Source of the DNA: Chitinophaga pendula
Lineage (GTDB): Bacteria > Bacteroidota > Bacteroidia > Chitinophagales > Chitinophagaceae
NCBI RefSeq assembly: GCF_020386615.1
Contig: NZ_CP077769.1
Coordinates: forward strand, 6,063,501-6,127,500
Direction: 5' to 3'
DNA: 64,000 nucleotides
Shown: positions 8,256 to 16,371 of the stretch, piece after piece
Layout of the letters: each line of letters starts with the position of its first letter
How positions within the stretch are numbered: position 1 is the stretch's first letter
Position numbers and translations under genes: made by a program
Notes under the pieces: generated by a model
Database searches by the model: none
What the model was told of the DNA's origin: nothing
Seen by the model: the letters and a program-made list of their open reading frames with translations, nothing else

Positions 8256-8789
8256 CTGTGTTGTCTAATTTTAGAAGTGTTGTAAGGCGGGTAGCACTAC
8301 GTACCAACATACACCAATTACTGATAATTGTTTAGTCCAATAAATTTAATTTGATTATTAAACCTGATAGGGATTGTTGAGTTCAGGAACTGCTGATGAA
8401 GATGGATAAAATTAAGCTTAATCAGGCAGATAATAACGCAAGATTAAAACAAGTTTTATTATTCTCCAAAAAAAAGTTATAACACTCAACACCCATAATG
8501 CGGCTTCTAGGCAGATTTTGAGGCAGGTATTGTATCCCTGTGAACAGTCAAAATGGCTATTGTATGGTACTCTACAGCCGATCAATATTATCTAGTCCTT
8601 CAAAAACTACGCCAGGAGTGTTTTTAGTGCCCTCATAACATTATTTAACATTTATTTGGCAGTTCCAGCCTCGTTTTGGCGGGTAATATACGCCCCACAC
8701 CGGCACAATCCTGCCATAAAGCCCACTTTGCAAACCCTATAACTTCTCAGTGAGATCGCTTATTTTTGCATTCCTAAAAATTATCTATT
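8256..8789. other. 534-bp divergent region between rho and asnS
   Basis: AT-rich spacer carrying the promoters of two divergent housekeeping genes. The asnS -7 box is at 8761-8768. For rho I find no clean TAnnTTTG on the minus strand, only degenerate matches. No small gene or known RNA is recognisable. The length would allow a long rho leader, which fits the known autoregulation of rho in other bacteria, but that is inference. Confidence 0.5.
8761..8768 (+). promoter_or_regulatory. -7 box of the asnS promoter
   Basis: TATTTTTG matches TAnnTTTG exactly and sits 21 bp ahead of the asnS ATG. The -33 element is weak. Confidence 0.6.
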
Positions 8790-10229
8790 ATGAGCCAAAG
8801 AGTGAAAGTAAAACACATCCTGTCCGACGACAGGACCAATTACGAAACAACAGTAAAGGGTTGGGTACGGTCTTTCCGTAATAACCAATTTATAGCCCTG
8901 AATGATGGCTCTACTAATAATAATTTACAGGTAGTAATAAACCAAGAGCAGATTGATCCTGCCATTGTCAAAAGGCTCACAACCGGCGCTGCCATCAGCA
9001 TACAAGGGCAAATAATCCCCTCCCTCGGTAAGGGTCAACGCGTAGAACTCAAAGCCAATACACTCGAAATACTCGGCGATTGCGATCCCGAACAATATCC
9101 GCTACAGCTGAAAAATAAACCTAGCCTCGAATATCTGCGCGAAATCGCTCATCTGCGCTTCCGTACCAATACCTTCGGTGCTATCTTCAGAGTAAGACAT
9201 AGTCTCGCTTTTGCCGTACACAAGTTCTTTAACGAAAAAGGATTTGTATACCTGCATACACCTATCATCACCGCCTCCGATGCAGAAGGCGCCGGCGAAA
9301 TGTTCCATGTCACCAGCATGGATATCAACAATCCCATCCGCAACGAAGCCGGCGAAATCAACTATACAGAAGACTTCTTCGGCAGAGCCACCCACCTCAC
9401 CGTTTCCGGTCAGCTGGAAGGCGAATTAGGCGCGATGGCTTTCGGCGATATCTACACTTTCGGCCCTACCTTCAGAGCCGAAAACTCCAATACAGCCCGC
9501 CACCTCGCAGAATTCTGGATGATAGAACCAGAAATGGCCTTCTATGACCTAGAAGACAATATGAACCTCGCAGAAGCTTTCATCAAATACGTAATAGGCT
9601 ACGTACTGGAAAATAACCGCGAAGACCTGGAATTCCTCGCCCAACGCCTGCAGGAAGAAGAAAAACAAAAGCCGCAACAGGAACGCAGCGAAATGAGCCT
9701 GATCGAAAAACTCGAATTCGTACTGAACAACGAATTCATGCGCATCACCTACACCGAAGCCATCGATATACTCAAAAACAGCAAGCCTAACAAAAGCAAA
9801 AAATTCCAGTACCTCATCGAGGAATGGGGCGCAGACCTGCAAAGCGAACACGAACGCTACCTCGTAGAAAAACATTTCAAAAAACCAGTCATCCTGACCG
9901 ACTATCCAAAGGATATCAAAGCCTTCTATATGAAGCAAAGTGAAGATGGAAAAACCGTACGAGCAATGGATATCCTCTTCCCCGGTATCGGAGAGATCGT
10001 AGGGGGTAGCCAACGGGAAGAAAACTATGATAAACTGGTACGCCGCATGGAAGAAATGCACCTGCCCGTAGAAGAAATGAGCTGGTACCTAGATACCCGC
10101 CGCTTCGGTACCGCTCCACACGCCGGCTTCGGCCTTGGCTTCGAAAGATTGGTATTGTTCGTAACTGGTATGGGCAACATCCGCGATGTCATCCCTTTCC
10201 CAAGAACACCCAAGAACGCAGAGTTCTAA
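8790..10229 (+). CDS. asnS: Asparaginyl-tRNA synthetase
   Basis: Charges tRNA-Asn with asparagine. It is a 479-residue class IIb synthetase. The N-terminal OB fold (about 10-110) has [19 protein letters not shown]. The catalytic domain shows motif 2 in [25 protein letters not shown] and motif 3 in [29 protein letters not shown]. The FWMIEPE segment, rather than the FxMLEAD typical of AspRS, supports Asn specificity. The length is usual for bacterial AsnRS. The gene is monocistronic, with its own promoter and a strong terminator at 10271-10303. Confidence 0.97.
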   Translation: MSQRVKVKHILSDDRTNYETTVKGWVRSFRNNQFIALNDGSTNNNLQVVINQEQIDPAIVKRLTTGAAISIQGQIIPSLGKGQRVELKANTLEILGDCDPEQYPLQLKNKPSLEYLREIAHLRFRTNTFGAIFRVRHSLAFAVHKFFNEKGFVYLHTPIITASDAEGAGEMFHVTSMDINNPIRNEAGEINYTEDFFGRATHLTVSGQLEGELGAMAFGDIYTFGPTFRAENSNTARHLAEFWMIEPEMAFYDLEDNMNLAEAFIKYVIGYVLENNREDLEFLAQRLQEEEKQKPQQERSEMSLIEKLEFVLNNEFMRITYTEAIDILKNSKPNKSKKFQYLIEEWGADLQSEHERYLVEKHFKKPVILTDYPKDIKAFYMKQSEDGKTVRAMDILFPGIGEIVGGSQREENYDKLVRRMEEMHLPVEEMSWYLDTRRFGTAPHAGFGLGFERLVLFVTGMGNIRDVIPFPRTPKNAEF

Positions 10230-10270
10230 TCCACCTGCAAACAACTCCTCCTAAGGAGCCAACAATACCA

Positions 10271-10303
10271 AAGAGATGCGTGATATACGCATCTCTTTTT
10301 TTT
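10271..10303 (+). terminator. Intrinsic terminator of asnS
   Basis: AGAGATGCGT and ACGCATCTCT form a 10-bp stem around GATAT, followed by eight T. Confidence 0.92.
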
Positions 10304-10367
10304 ATGGAATCATATCACATCCGCATCTTCCATAAAACAACTAATTCGTTCATCTATACCTGTTACT

Positions 10368-10898
10368 ATGGCCGAAATCACTACCGACAATAACAACCGG
10401 AAAGGTACCCGTTGCAAAAAGAATAATCCTCGTGTAGACATGACACCTATGGTAGATCTGGGATTCCTCCTGATCACTTTCTTCATGCTCAGCACCACCC
10501 TGATGCAACCTAAAACCATGGATCTTATCATGCCCCATAATGATGGCGACCCGTCCCCATTAAAAGCCAGCAATGCCATGACCCTCCTCCTGGGCGATCA
10601 TAACCGTATTGCCTGGTATGAAGGCCTGCCAGACAATCCTTCCGTTCAGTACACTTCCTATGGTCAACGCAATGGCATTGGCAACATCATCCGTCGCAAA
10701 CGGGCCGAAATATTACAACGCACCGGAAAAAACCAGCTGATGGTATTGATCAAAGCAGATCAACACGCCAGCTATAAGAACATAGTAGATATTATGGATG
10801 AAATGCTGATCAATAAAGTAGAAAGTTATACCCTTGCAGACATGACAGCGCAAGAACACACCTATCTGACCAACAGACCAGTTGCAGTCAACCATTAA
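10368..10898 (+). CDS. ExbD/TolR-family biopolymer transport protein, stand-alone
   Basis: A 176-residue inner-membrane protein with a short cytoplasmic N-terminus, one membrane helix and a periplasmic domain. The helix segment RVDMTPMVDLGFLLITFFMLSTTL carries the family Asp (in MVDLGFLL) that conducts protons with ExbB. The usual partners exbB and tonB are absent here, and the periplasmic part (GLPDNPSVQYTSYG and onward) is typical of Bacteroidota ExbD paralogues. It probably works with ExbB encoded elsewhere. The function of isolated copies in this phylum is not settled. Confidence 0.88.
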   Translation: MAEITTDNNNRKGTRCKKNNPRVDMTPMVDLGFLLITFFMLSTTLMQPKTMDLIMPHNDGDPSPLKASNAMTLLLGDHNRIAWYEGLPDNPSVQYTSYGQRNGIGNIIRRKRAEILQRTGKNQLMVLIKADQHASYKNIVDIMDEMLINKVESYTLADMTAQEHTYLTNRPVAVNH

Positions 10899-10988
10899 GA
10901 CAGGAGAAAATAAAAAGCCTTTAATACCGCGCGCAGGCGGCGATACAGCAGGAATTTCCTACCTTCAGTGTCCCAAAACGATTTTATT

Positions 10989-11945
10989 ATGGCAATAACT
11001 CATTCCATCCCTGTTGTGGACCTGGCAGATTTCACCTCCGGAGATGCCTCCCGCAAAGCCGCTTTTGTGCAGCAGTTAGGAAAAGCGTATGAAGAAGTCG
11101 GCTTCGTAGCGGTAAAAAACCACGGTATCCCCGATGCGCTGATCGGTGACCTGTATAGCTATGTACAACGTTTCTTTCAGCTGCCTTCTCAAACCAAATA
11201 TCAATACGAAATCCCTGAACTGGCCGGACAAAGAGGATATACCTCCTTCGGTAAAGAACACGCCAAAGGATTTGATGCACCCGATTTAAAAGAGTTCTTC
11301 CAGTTCGGTCAGGTAGTAGAAGATGACGATCCCATCCAACAGGAATACCCACCAAATGTAAGTGTTGCCGAAGTACCCGAATTCACCCCTACATTCGCCA
11401 AAGCTTATCGCGGATTTGAGACCTCCGGTAAATACCTGCTACAGGCCATTGCCCTCTATCTCAACCTGGATGAGCATTACTTCGATGATAAGGTTCACAA
11501 TGGCAATTCTATCCTGCGTGCCATCCATTATCCTCCCATCAAAGAAGAGCCGAAGTCTGCCATCCGTGCAGAACAGCATGAAGATATCAACCTGATCACA
11601 TTGCTCGTTGGCGCCTCCGCCGATGGCCTGCAGATTCAGGACAAACAAGGCAACTGGGTCCCAGTTACCTCGTTACCGGAACAGATCGTAGTGAATGTTG
11701 GTGATATGCTGCAACGTCTGACCAACAACCGGCTGAAATCCACCACACACCGCGTAGTGAACCCACCACGCGAAATGTGGCATACCAGCCGTTATTCCAT
11801 CCCTTTCTTCCTGCATCCTAAATCCAACATGCGCCTGGATTGCCTGGAAAGCTGCGTAGATGCAGAACACCCCCTCGCTTACGAACCTATCACAGCAGGC
11901 GACTATCTGGATGAACGTTTAAGAGAAATTGGACTGAAGAAGTAA
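10989..11945 (+). CDS. 2-oxoglutarate/Fe(II)-dependent dioxygenase, isopenicillin N synthase family
   Basis: A 318-residue non-haem iron oxygenase. The N-terminal DIOX_N segment (IPVVDLADFTS, VGFVAVKNHGIP) is followed by the double-stranded beta-helix. Iron ligands are His and Asp in RAEQHEDINLITLL and the distal His in STTHRVVNPP. The 2-oxoglutarate-binding RxS motif is in SRYSIPFFLHP. The ATG at 10989 gives a start MAITHSIPVVDL matching the family; an upstream GTG at 10968 would add seven residues. The substrate cannot be told; this branch occurs widely as an uncharacterised oxidoreductase. It ends at a terminator shared with the convergent hydrolase gene. Confidence 0.9.
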   Translation: MAITHSIPVVDLADFTSGDASRKAAFVQQLGKAYEEVGFVAVKNHGIPDALIGDLYSYVQRFFQLPSQTKYQYEIPELAGQRGYTSFGKEHAKGFDAPDLKEFFQFGQVVEDDDPIQQEYPPNVSVAEVPEFTPTFAKAYRGFETSGKYLLQAIALYLNLDEHYFDDKVHNGNSILRAIHYPPIKEEPKSAIRAEQHEDINLITLLVGASADGLQIQDKQGNWVPVTSLPEQIVVNVGDMLQRLTNNRLKSTTHRVVNPPREMWHTSRYSIPFFLHPKSNMRLDCLESCVDAEHPLAYEPITAGDYLDERLREIGLKK

Positions 11946-11969
11946 TTACAACTTCTGCACAGATACTTT

Positions 11970-12028
11970 CCAAAGAGCAGCCTCCTGGATCACTCAGATG
12001 CCCAGAAGCTGCTCTTTGGATTTTTTTT
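11970..12028 (+). terminator. Terminator of the oxygenase gene overlapping the convergent gene's 3' end
   Basis: A 12-bp stem, CCAAAGAGCAGC (11970-11981) with GCTGCTCTTTGG (12008-12019), is followed by ATTTTTTTT. Its right arm lies within the last codons of the hydrolase gene on the other strand. Confidence 0.8.
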
Positions 12029-13058
12029 GCGCAGAATATTCCGGCCGTGATAGACCCACCGGTACCGGTGCCAGCGAAGCAGGCAGCCCCTTAAACAAGT
12101 CCGTAAAGTAACGGGTTACGGGATCGGGCAAACGAAATTCTTTATGGGGGAAATTGAGAAAATAACTATGCTTCCAACCCACAAGACTATGGAAGTTGAT
12201 ATAACGCGCATTATGCGCCAACGGCCCCTTGGCCTTCTCTCCAAGCTGAGGAGTAAAAGTGATCAAATGCGCTCCCTTCAGTTGCATATCTGTACGGTTG
12301 AAGTGAATATATACCTTGTCCGCAAACCGGATATGTTCTACCCACCCCGCATGTTTCCCCTCCGGCACACAAGCTGCATTAATGATCAGGTTGTTGATAA
12401 AAGGATAAGCATTGAGCCGCTCATAAGGTAGCGTTTTCATCATATCCATCAGGATGATGTTGCCCATACTGTGATAAAAAGCAGACAACCGCACTCCTGC
12501 CAGCCATTCACGCTGCTCCTTCCGGGCCTGCTGAAACTCCTCCAGCAACGTATAATATTGCCGGGCCGAAAGACTGGCATTACTACGCGCAAACCGGAAA
12601 TTACGGGAAGGCTTATAAGTAGTATTGATACTCGCGTAATCAAACATCACCACATTCACCTGGTACTGCCTGGTCATCAGCAACGCCCTGAAAACATTAC
12701 TGGTAAATATCTTCCCCATCCCTTCCGCATACAACACAACGTCCCTTTTTTCCGGAAACATAGACATAGCAGCATCCAAACCGGAAGTACGATACACTTT
12801 CCAGCCATCCGGCTGTTTTTGCAGAAGAAAATACTTCAGAGAACAGGTGTCGACAAATTCATCCGCAAAACGCAGACTGTCCGGATAAATATGCCGGTTA
12901 CTTACCAATACTACGCAGGTATCCCCCGGCGCAATACGCGGAGTATCCTGTTGCCAACGGAACGTAGCCCAACGGGCATCGCTATTATCGATGATAAGCT
13001 GTGCCTGTGCTATGCCGGCCCAACTGATCAGGAGTAGAATAAATAAGTATTTTGCCAT
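11994..13058 (-). CDS. Exported alpha/beta hydrolase
   Basis: A 354-residue protein with a signal peptide (MAKYLFILLLISWAGIAQA). The nucleophile elbow appears as FYHSMGNIILMDMM, a GHSMG-like motif in which the first Gly is Tyr. Downstream segments with INAACVPEG and a late His (SLVGWKHSYFL) could complete a Ser-Asp/Glu-His triad. It resembles the DUF900/alpha-beta hydrolase group in which the serine is followed by MGN. The substrate is unknown; lipid or ester hydrolysis in the periplasm is the general expectation. It converges with the oxygenase gene, and its promoter region at 13059-13238 is shared with the divergent chromate transporter. Confidence 0.72.
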   Translation of the reverse strand: MAKYLFILLLISWAGIAQAQLIIDNSDARWATFRWQQDTPRIAPGDTCVVLVSNRHIYPDSLRFADEFVDTCSLKYFLLQKQPDGWKVYRTSGLDAAMSMFPEKRDVVLYAEGMGKIFTSNVFRALLMTRQYQVNVVMFDYASINTTYKPSRNFRFARSNASLSARQYYTLLEEFQQARKEQREWLAGVRLSAFYHSMGNIILMDMMKTLPYERLNAYPFINNLIINAACVPEGKHAGWVEHIRFADKVYIHFNRTDMQLKGAHLITFTPQLGEKAKGPLAHNARYINFHSLVGWKHSYFLNFPHKEFRLPDPVTRYFTDLFKGLPASLAPVPVGLSRPEYSAQKKSKEQLLGI

Positions 13059-13238
13059 GGCTATTATGGGTTGTCATTAGGGGCAGTTTACTGGCACGAT
13101 CGATCTGAGCGCTGTTTTGCGGGAATATACGGCAAGTTCCATGCCTGCTTTCCGCAGTAAGTAACCGGCTCATCAACAATTCGTTTGATAATTACATTTT
13201 TTTAGAAGAAATTCGGGGGTTGGAAAGATTAACTGCCT

Positions 13239-14432
13239 GTGTTTTTACGTCATGTCCCTTTTTTAAAAGCAGTCCTGTTACATAGCCTCACCGCTTACGG
13301 CGGCCCGCAAGGGCACCTGGCCATGATGCTGAAAACTTTTGTGCAACAAAGAAAGGATGTCACCGAACAGGAGTTAATGGAATACAACGCCTTCTGCCAG
13401 CTATTACCCGGCGCCTCCTCCTCCCAGACCCTGACACTCATCGGCTATAAACGTGGTGGCGTACCGTTGGCCATTATCACCCTGTTGATATGGATCACGC
13501 CCGCCTGCCTGCTAATGGGTTCCCTCAGCTTCCTGCTACAATATTTCGACCGCCGCGCCCTGCAGACCGACATATTCAAATATGTACAGCCCATGGCAGT
13601 AGGCTTCCTCGCATATGGCGGTAGCAAAGCCTACCGCATCAGCGTACAGAATACCGCTACCAGCGTAATCATGCTGGTATCCATGATAGCAGCCTTCTAC
13701 CTGAAATCACCTTGGATATTCCCCGTGCTAATCATACTGGGCGGTATCGTCTCCAATTTCAGTAATAAACGTATCCCCGACATCGCCGAAAAGCCGAAAA
13801 AGATCCAATGGACCAATATCTGGTTGTTTGCATTGCTGTTTATTCTGGCAGGAGTGTTTTCGGAGATCGCTCGTACAAATAATTGGATCACCAGGCGGCC
13901 TTTTAACCTGTTCGAACACTTCTATCGTTTCGGCAGCCTCGTCTTCGGCGGCGGCGATATGCTGATTGCCATGATGCTGGAACAATATGTATCAAGGGCA
14001 CAAACCCAGTTCATGTCAGCAGAGGAGCTGCTCACCGGGGCCGGTATCATGCGGGCATTACCTGGTCCTACCTTCTCCATTTCAGCCTATGTTGGCGGTA
14101 TGGTCATGCGCAGTCAGGGTATGGGATATCAGTTCATTGGATGCATATTAGCACCTGTGGCCATCTTTCTGCCCAGTCTGTTATTGGTATTATTCTTTTT
14201 CCCCATCTGGCACAACCTGAAAAAGTATGTGGTCATCTACCGCGCCCTGGAAGGGATCAACGCCGTCGTAGTAGGCATCATGTGGTCGGCTACCATCCTC
14301 TTATTCCTTGCCATCCCCCTCAATTGGTATAACCTTACCCTCATTATCGCAACCGTTTTGATACTTTTCTTTACCCGTATCCCCTCCCCCTTTATCGTAC
14401 TGGCATGCCTGCTGCTGGGATGGCTGATGTAA
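13239..14432 (+). CDS. chrA: Chromate transporter, ChrA family
   Basis: A two-domain CHR membrane protein of 397 residues that exports chromate by proton exchange in characterised relatives. The first half contains the signature [15 protein letters not shown] and the [23 protein letters not shown] block. The second half repeats it as [18 protein letters not shown] and [20 protein letters not shown]. About ten hydrophobic segments are visible. The start is GTG at 13239. It ends 5 bp before the convergent response regulator gene. Chromate itself as physiological substrate is assumed from the family. Confidence 0.9.
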   Translation: MFLRHVPFLKAVLLHSLTAYGGPQGHLAMMLKTFVQQRKDVTEQELMEYNAFCQLLPGASSSQTLTLIGYKRGGVPLAIITLLIWITPACLLMGSLSFLLQYFDRRALQTDIFKYVQPMAVGFLAYGGSKAYRISVQNTATSVIMLVSMIAAFYLKSPWIFPVLIILGGIVSNFSNKRIPDIAEKPKKIQWTNIWLFALLFILAGVFSEIARTNNWITRRPFNLFEHFYRFGSLVFGGGDMLIAMMLEQYVSRAQTQFMSAEELLTGAGIMRALPGPTFSISAYVGGMVMRSQGMGYQFIGCILAPVAIFLPSLLLVLFFFPIWHNLKKYVVIYRALEGINAVVVGIMWSATILLFLAIPLNWYNLTLIIATVLILFFTRIPSPFIVLACLLLGWLM

Positions 14433-14437
14433 TAAGA

Positions 14438-15778
14438 TCAGTGAATATTATATTCTTTTATCTTGTTATAAAGGGTAGTAAGCCCTATCCCCAACAATTC
14501 GGCTGCTTTGGTTTTATTACCTTTTGCATAAGCCATCACCTTGGCAATATGCTGCTTCTCCATATCCACAAGACTAAAAGAAGAAGAATTTTCGTCCGCC
14601 TGGCTCCATTTGAAGTCAAACGGAAGTAGCGACTCTTCCAGGATAGCAGTATCAGCCAGTATCATAGCCCGCTCTATTACATTCCTGAGCTCCCGGATAT
14701 TGCCTTTCCAGCTATGCTGCTGCAGCGCCTGCAGGAACCCTGGCGACAACTCATTCACCTTACGGTTCAGCTTGGGCGACAGGTGTTGCACGAACCAGGT
14801 GGCCAGCAACGGAATATCTTTGCGACGTTCGTTCAGAGAAGGCAGCTGTATCTGGAAAGCAGACAAACGGTAGTAAAGATCCGAACGGAAATGACCCGCC
14901 GCTATCTCGGAATCAAGATGTCGGTTGGTAGCCGCTATAATGCGGACATTGGTTTTGGTTGGTTTAGACTCCCCTACTTTGTAAAACTCCTGGGTCTCCA
15001 GCACTCGTAATAATTTGGCCTGTAGTTCTACAGCCATCTCTCCTATCTCGTCCAGGAAAATAGTACCCCCTTTCGCCTCTTCAAAGAAGCCCCTCTTATC
15101 TTTAACCGCACCCGTAAAAGCACCAGCAATGTGGCCAAATAGCTCACTTTCTAATATATCCTTACCAAAAGCACTGCAGTTCACAGCCACAAAAGGTTGC
15201 TGCCGCCGCAGGCTACCCTGGTGGATGGCCTGCGCAAATACCTCCTTGCCACTACCCGTCTCCCCCAGCAACAGCACAGTGATATCCGCCGGAGCTGCCT
15301 TCTGAGCCAGGTTGATAGCCGCCTTTATTTCAGACGATTCGCCGATAATATTGCTGAAGTCGTATTTGCCCCCTATCTGTTTTTCGAGCTTGCTTACACG
15401 CGACTGCAACTGCGCCTTATCCATTGCTTTACTTACCAGGGGTAGGATACGGTTGTTATCATCCCCCTTGGTAATATAGTCAAAAGCGCCATTCTTAATG
15501 GCCTGCACACCATCCGCAATGTTACCAAAGGCAGTAAGCACGATCGTCTCCGTATCCGGGTATTTAGCCTTGATGGTTTGTGCCAGTTCTACCCCATTGC
15601 CATCCGGCAATTTAACATCAGACAGCACCACCTGTATATCCTCTTTATCCAGCACTTTCAGGGCTGCTTTCACATTCCCCGCTTCATGCATGACATAACC
15701 CTCCAGCGCCAATAACCTGCTCAGTAACTTGCGCAACTGTTCTTCGTCGTCGATGATAAGTATAGCTCCTTTTGACAT
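14438..15778 (-). CDS. NtrC-type sigma-54-dependent response regulator (orphan)
   Basis: A 446-residue activator: receiver with Asp54 in [16 protein letters not shown]+ domain with Walker [11 protein letters not shown], an intact GAFTGA loop in [16 protein letters not shown], and Walker [13 protein letters not shown]; and a C-terminal Fis-type helix-turn-helix ([24 protein letters not shown]). No kinase gene adjoins it. It lies 30 bp downstream of the DUF4199 gene and in line with ligD, ku and DUF6766, so it could be the last gene of that operon and control it. A TACCTTTG box at 15784-15791 suggests a promoter of its own as well. Confidence 0.95.
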   Translation of the reverse strand: MSKGAILIIDDEEQLRKLLSRLLALEGYVMHEAGNVKAALKVLDKEDIQVVLSDVKLPDGNGVELAQTIKAKYPDTETIVLTAFGNIADGVQAIKNGAFDYITKGDDNNRILPLVSKAMDKAQLQSRVSKLEKQIGGKYDFSNIIGESSEIKAAINLAQKAAPADITVLLLGETGSGKEVFAQAIHQGSLRRQQPFVAVNCSAFGKDILESELFGHIAGAFTGAVKDKRGFFEEAKGGTIFLDEIGEMAVELQAKLLRVLETQEFYKVGESKPTKTNVRIIAATNRHLDSEIAAGHFRSDLYYRLSAFQIQLPSLNERRKDIPLLATWFVQHLSPKLNRKVNELSPGFLQALQQHSWKGNIRELRNVIERAMILADTAILEESLLPFDFKWSQADENSSSFSLVDMEKQHIAKVMAYAKGNKTKAAELLGIGLTTLYNKIKEYNIH

Positions 15779-15783
15779 AGGAG

Positions 15784-15791
15784 CAAAGGTA
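15784..15791 (-). promoter_or_regulatory. -7 box directly ahead of the orphan regulator
   Basis: Minus-strand TACCTTTG, an exact TAnnTTTG match, 5 bp from the ATG. If used, it gives a nearly leaderless mRNA. The -33 element is not obvious. Confidence 0.4.
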
Positions 15792-15808
15792 ATATAGTTC
15801 GCTATATT

Positions 15809-16312
15809 TTAGGGCCGGTCCTGGTTGCCGGGTCGCTCCCCCTTGGTAGATTGCTGGTTCCTCTTAAATACCAAAGCACTTATTATGGATGCCAGTACCC
15901 CCAATATCAGGCTGGTGAAGAATACGTTGGTCAACATATATATCCAGAAGTTATGCTGCATATCCACCCCCTGTGGCCTGTCGTCGGCAGTGATCATATT
16001 ACGTTGGGCACCTTCCTGCGTCACCAAGTGTACCACAATAGTAAACACCGAAATGATCACTACGGATAATAATGTCGTACGGAACCCTGCTGCAAAGAGC
16101 GCTTGTGAAGAAGTACGCTCATGATGCTGACTATTGTAATGAATAACGGAAAACAATACCCCTAGGAACACAATGAGGTTCACAAAATATCCCGTCCATA
16201 AATTACCATATACCTGCGTAGCATAAAAAATGATAATAAATACAATGGATACTGCTGCAATGCCTATACCGTAAATAGGTGACAGTTTGGTGTGTGCGTG
16301 ACCTGTTTCCAT
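15809..16312 (-). CDS. DUF4199-type membrane protein
   Basis: A 167-residue integral membrane protein with four hydrophobic segments: IYGIGIAAVSIVFIIIFYA, a second around VNLIVFLGVLFSVIH, a third around TTLLSVVIISVFTIVVHLV, and a fourth around IYMLTNVFFTSLILGVLA. This arrangement, with a basic RN/QQ-rich cytoplasmic tail, fits the DUF4199 family common in Bacteroidota. Function unknown. It sits between ligD (51 bp upstream) and the sigma-54 activator (30 bp downstream). Confidence 0.7.
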   Translation of the reverse strand: METGHAHTKLSPIYGIGIAAVSIVFIIIFYATQVYGNLWTGYFVNLIVFLGVLFSVIHYNSQHHERTSSQALFAAGFRTTLLSVVIISVFTIVVHLVTQEGAQRNMITADDRPQGVDMQHNFWIYMLTNVFFTSLILGVLASIISALVFKRNQQSTKGERPGNQDRP

Positions 16313-16355
16313 GAGCGTAGGTTTTTCATTTAGGAATAACGTTCATGTGATGTAA

Positions 16356-16371
16356 CACAAACACTATTCCA
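16356..16371 (-). promoter_or_regulatory. Weak sigma-54-like site ahead of the DUF4199 gene
   Basis: Minus-strand TGGAAT-AGTGT-TTGTG has the right spacing but lacks both C4 and C15 of the sigma-54 consensus. Listed because three better sites lie in this region; alone it would not be convincing. Confidence 0.2.
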
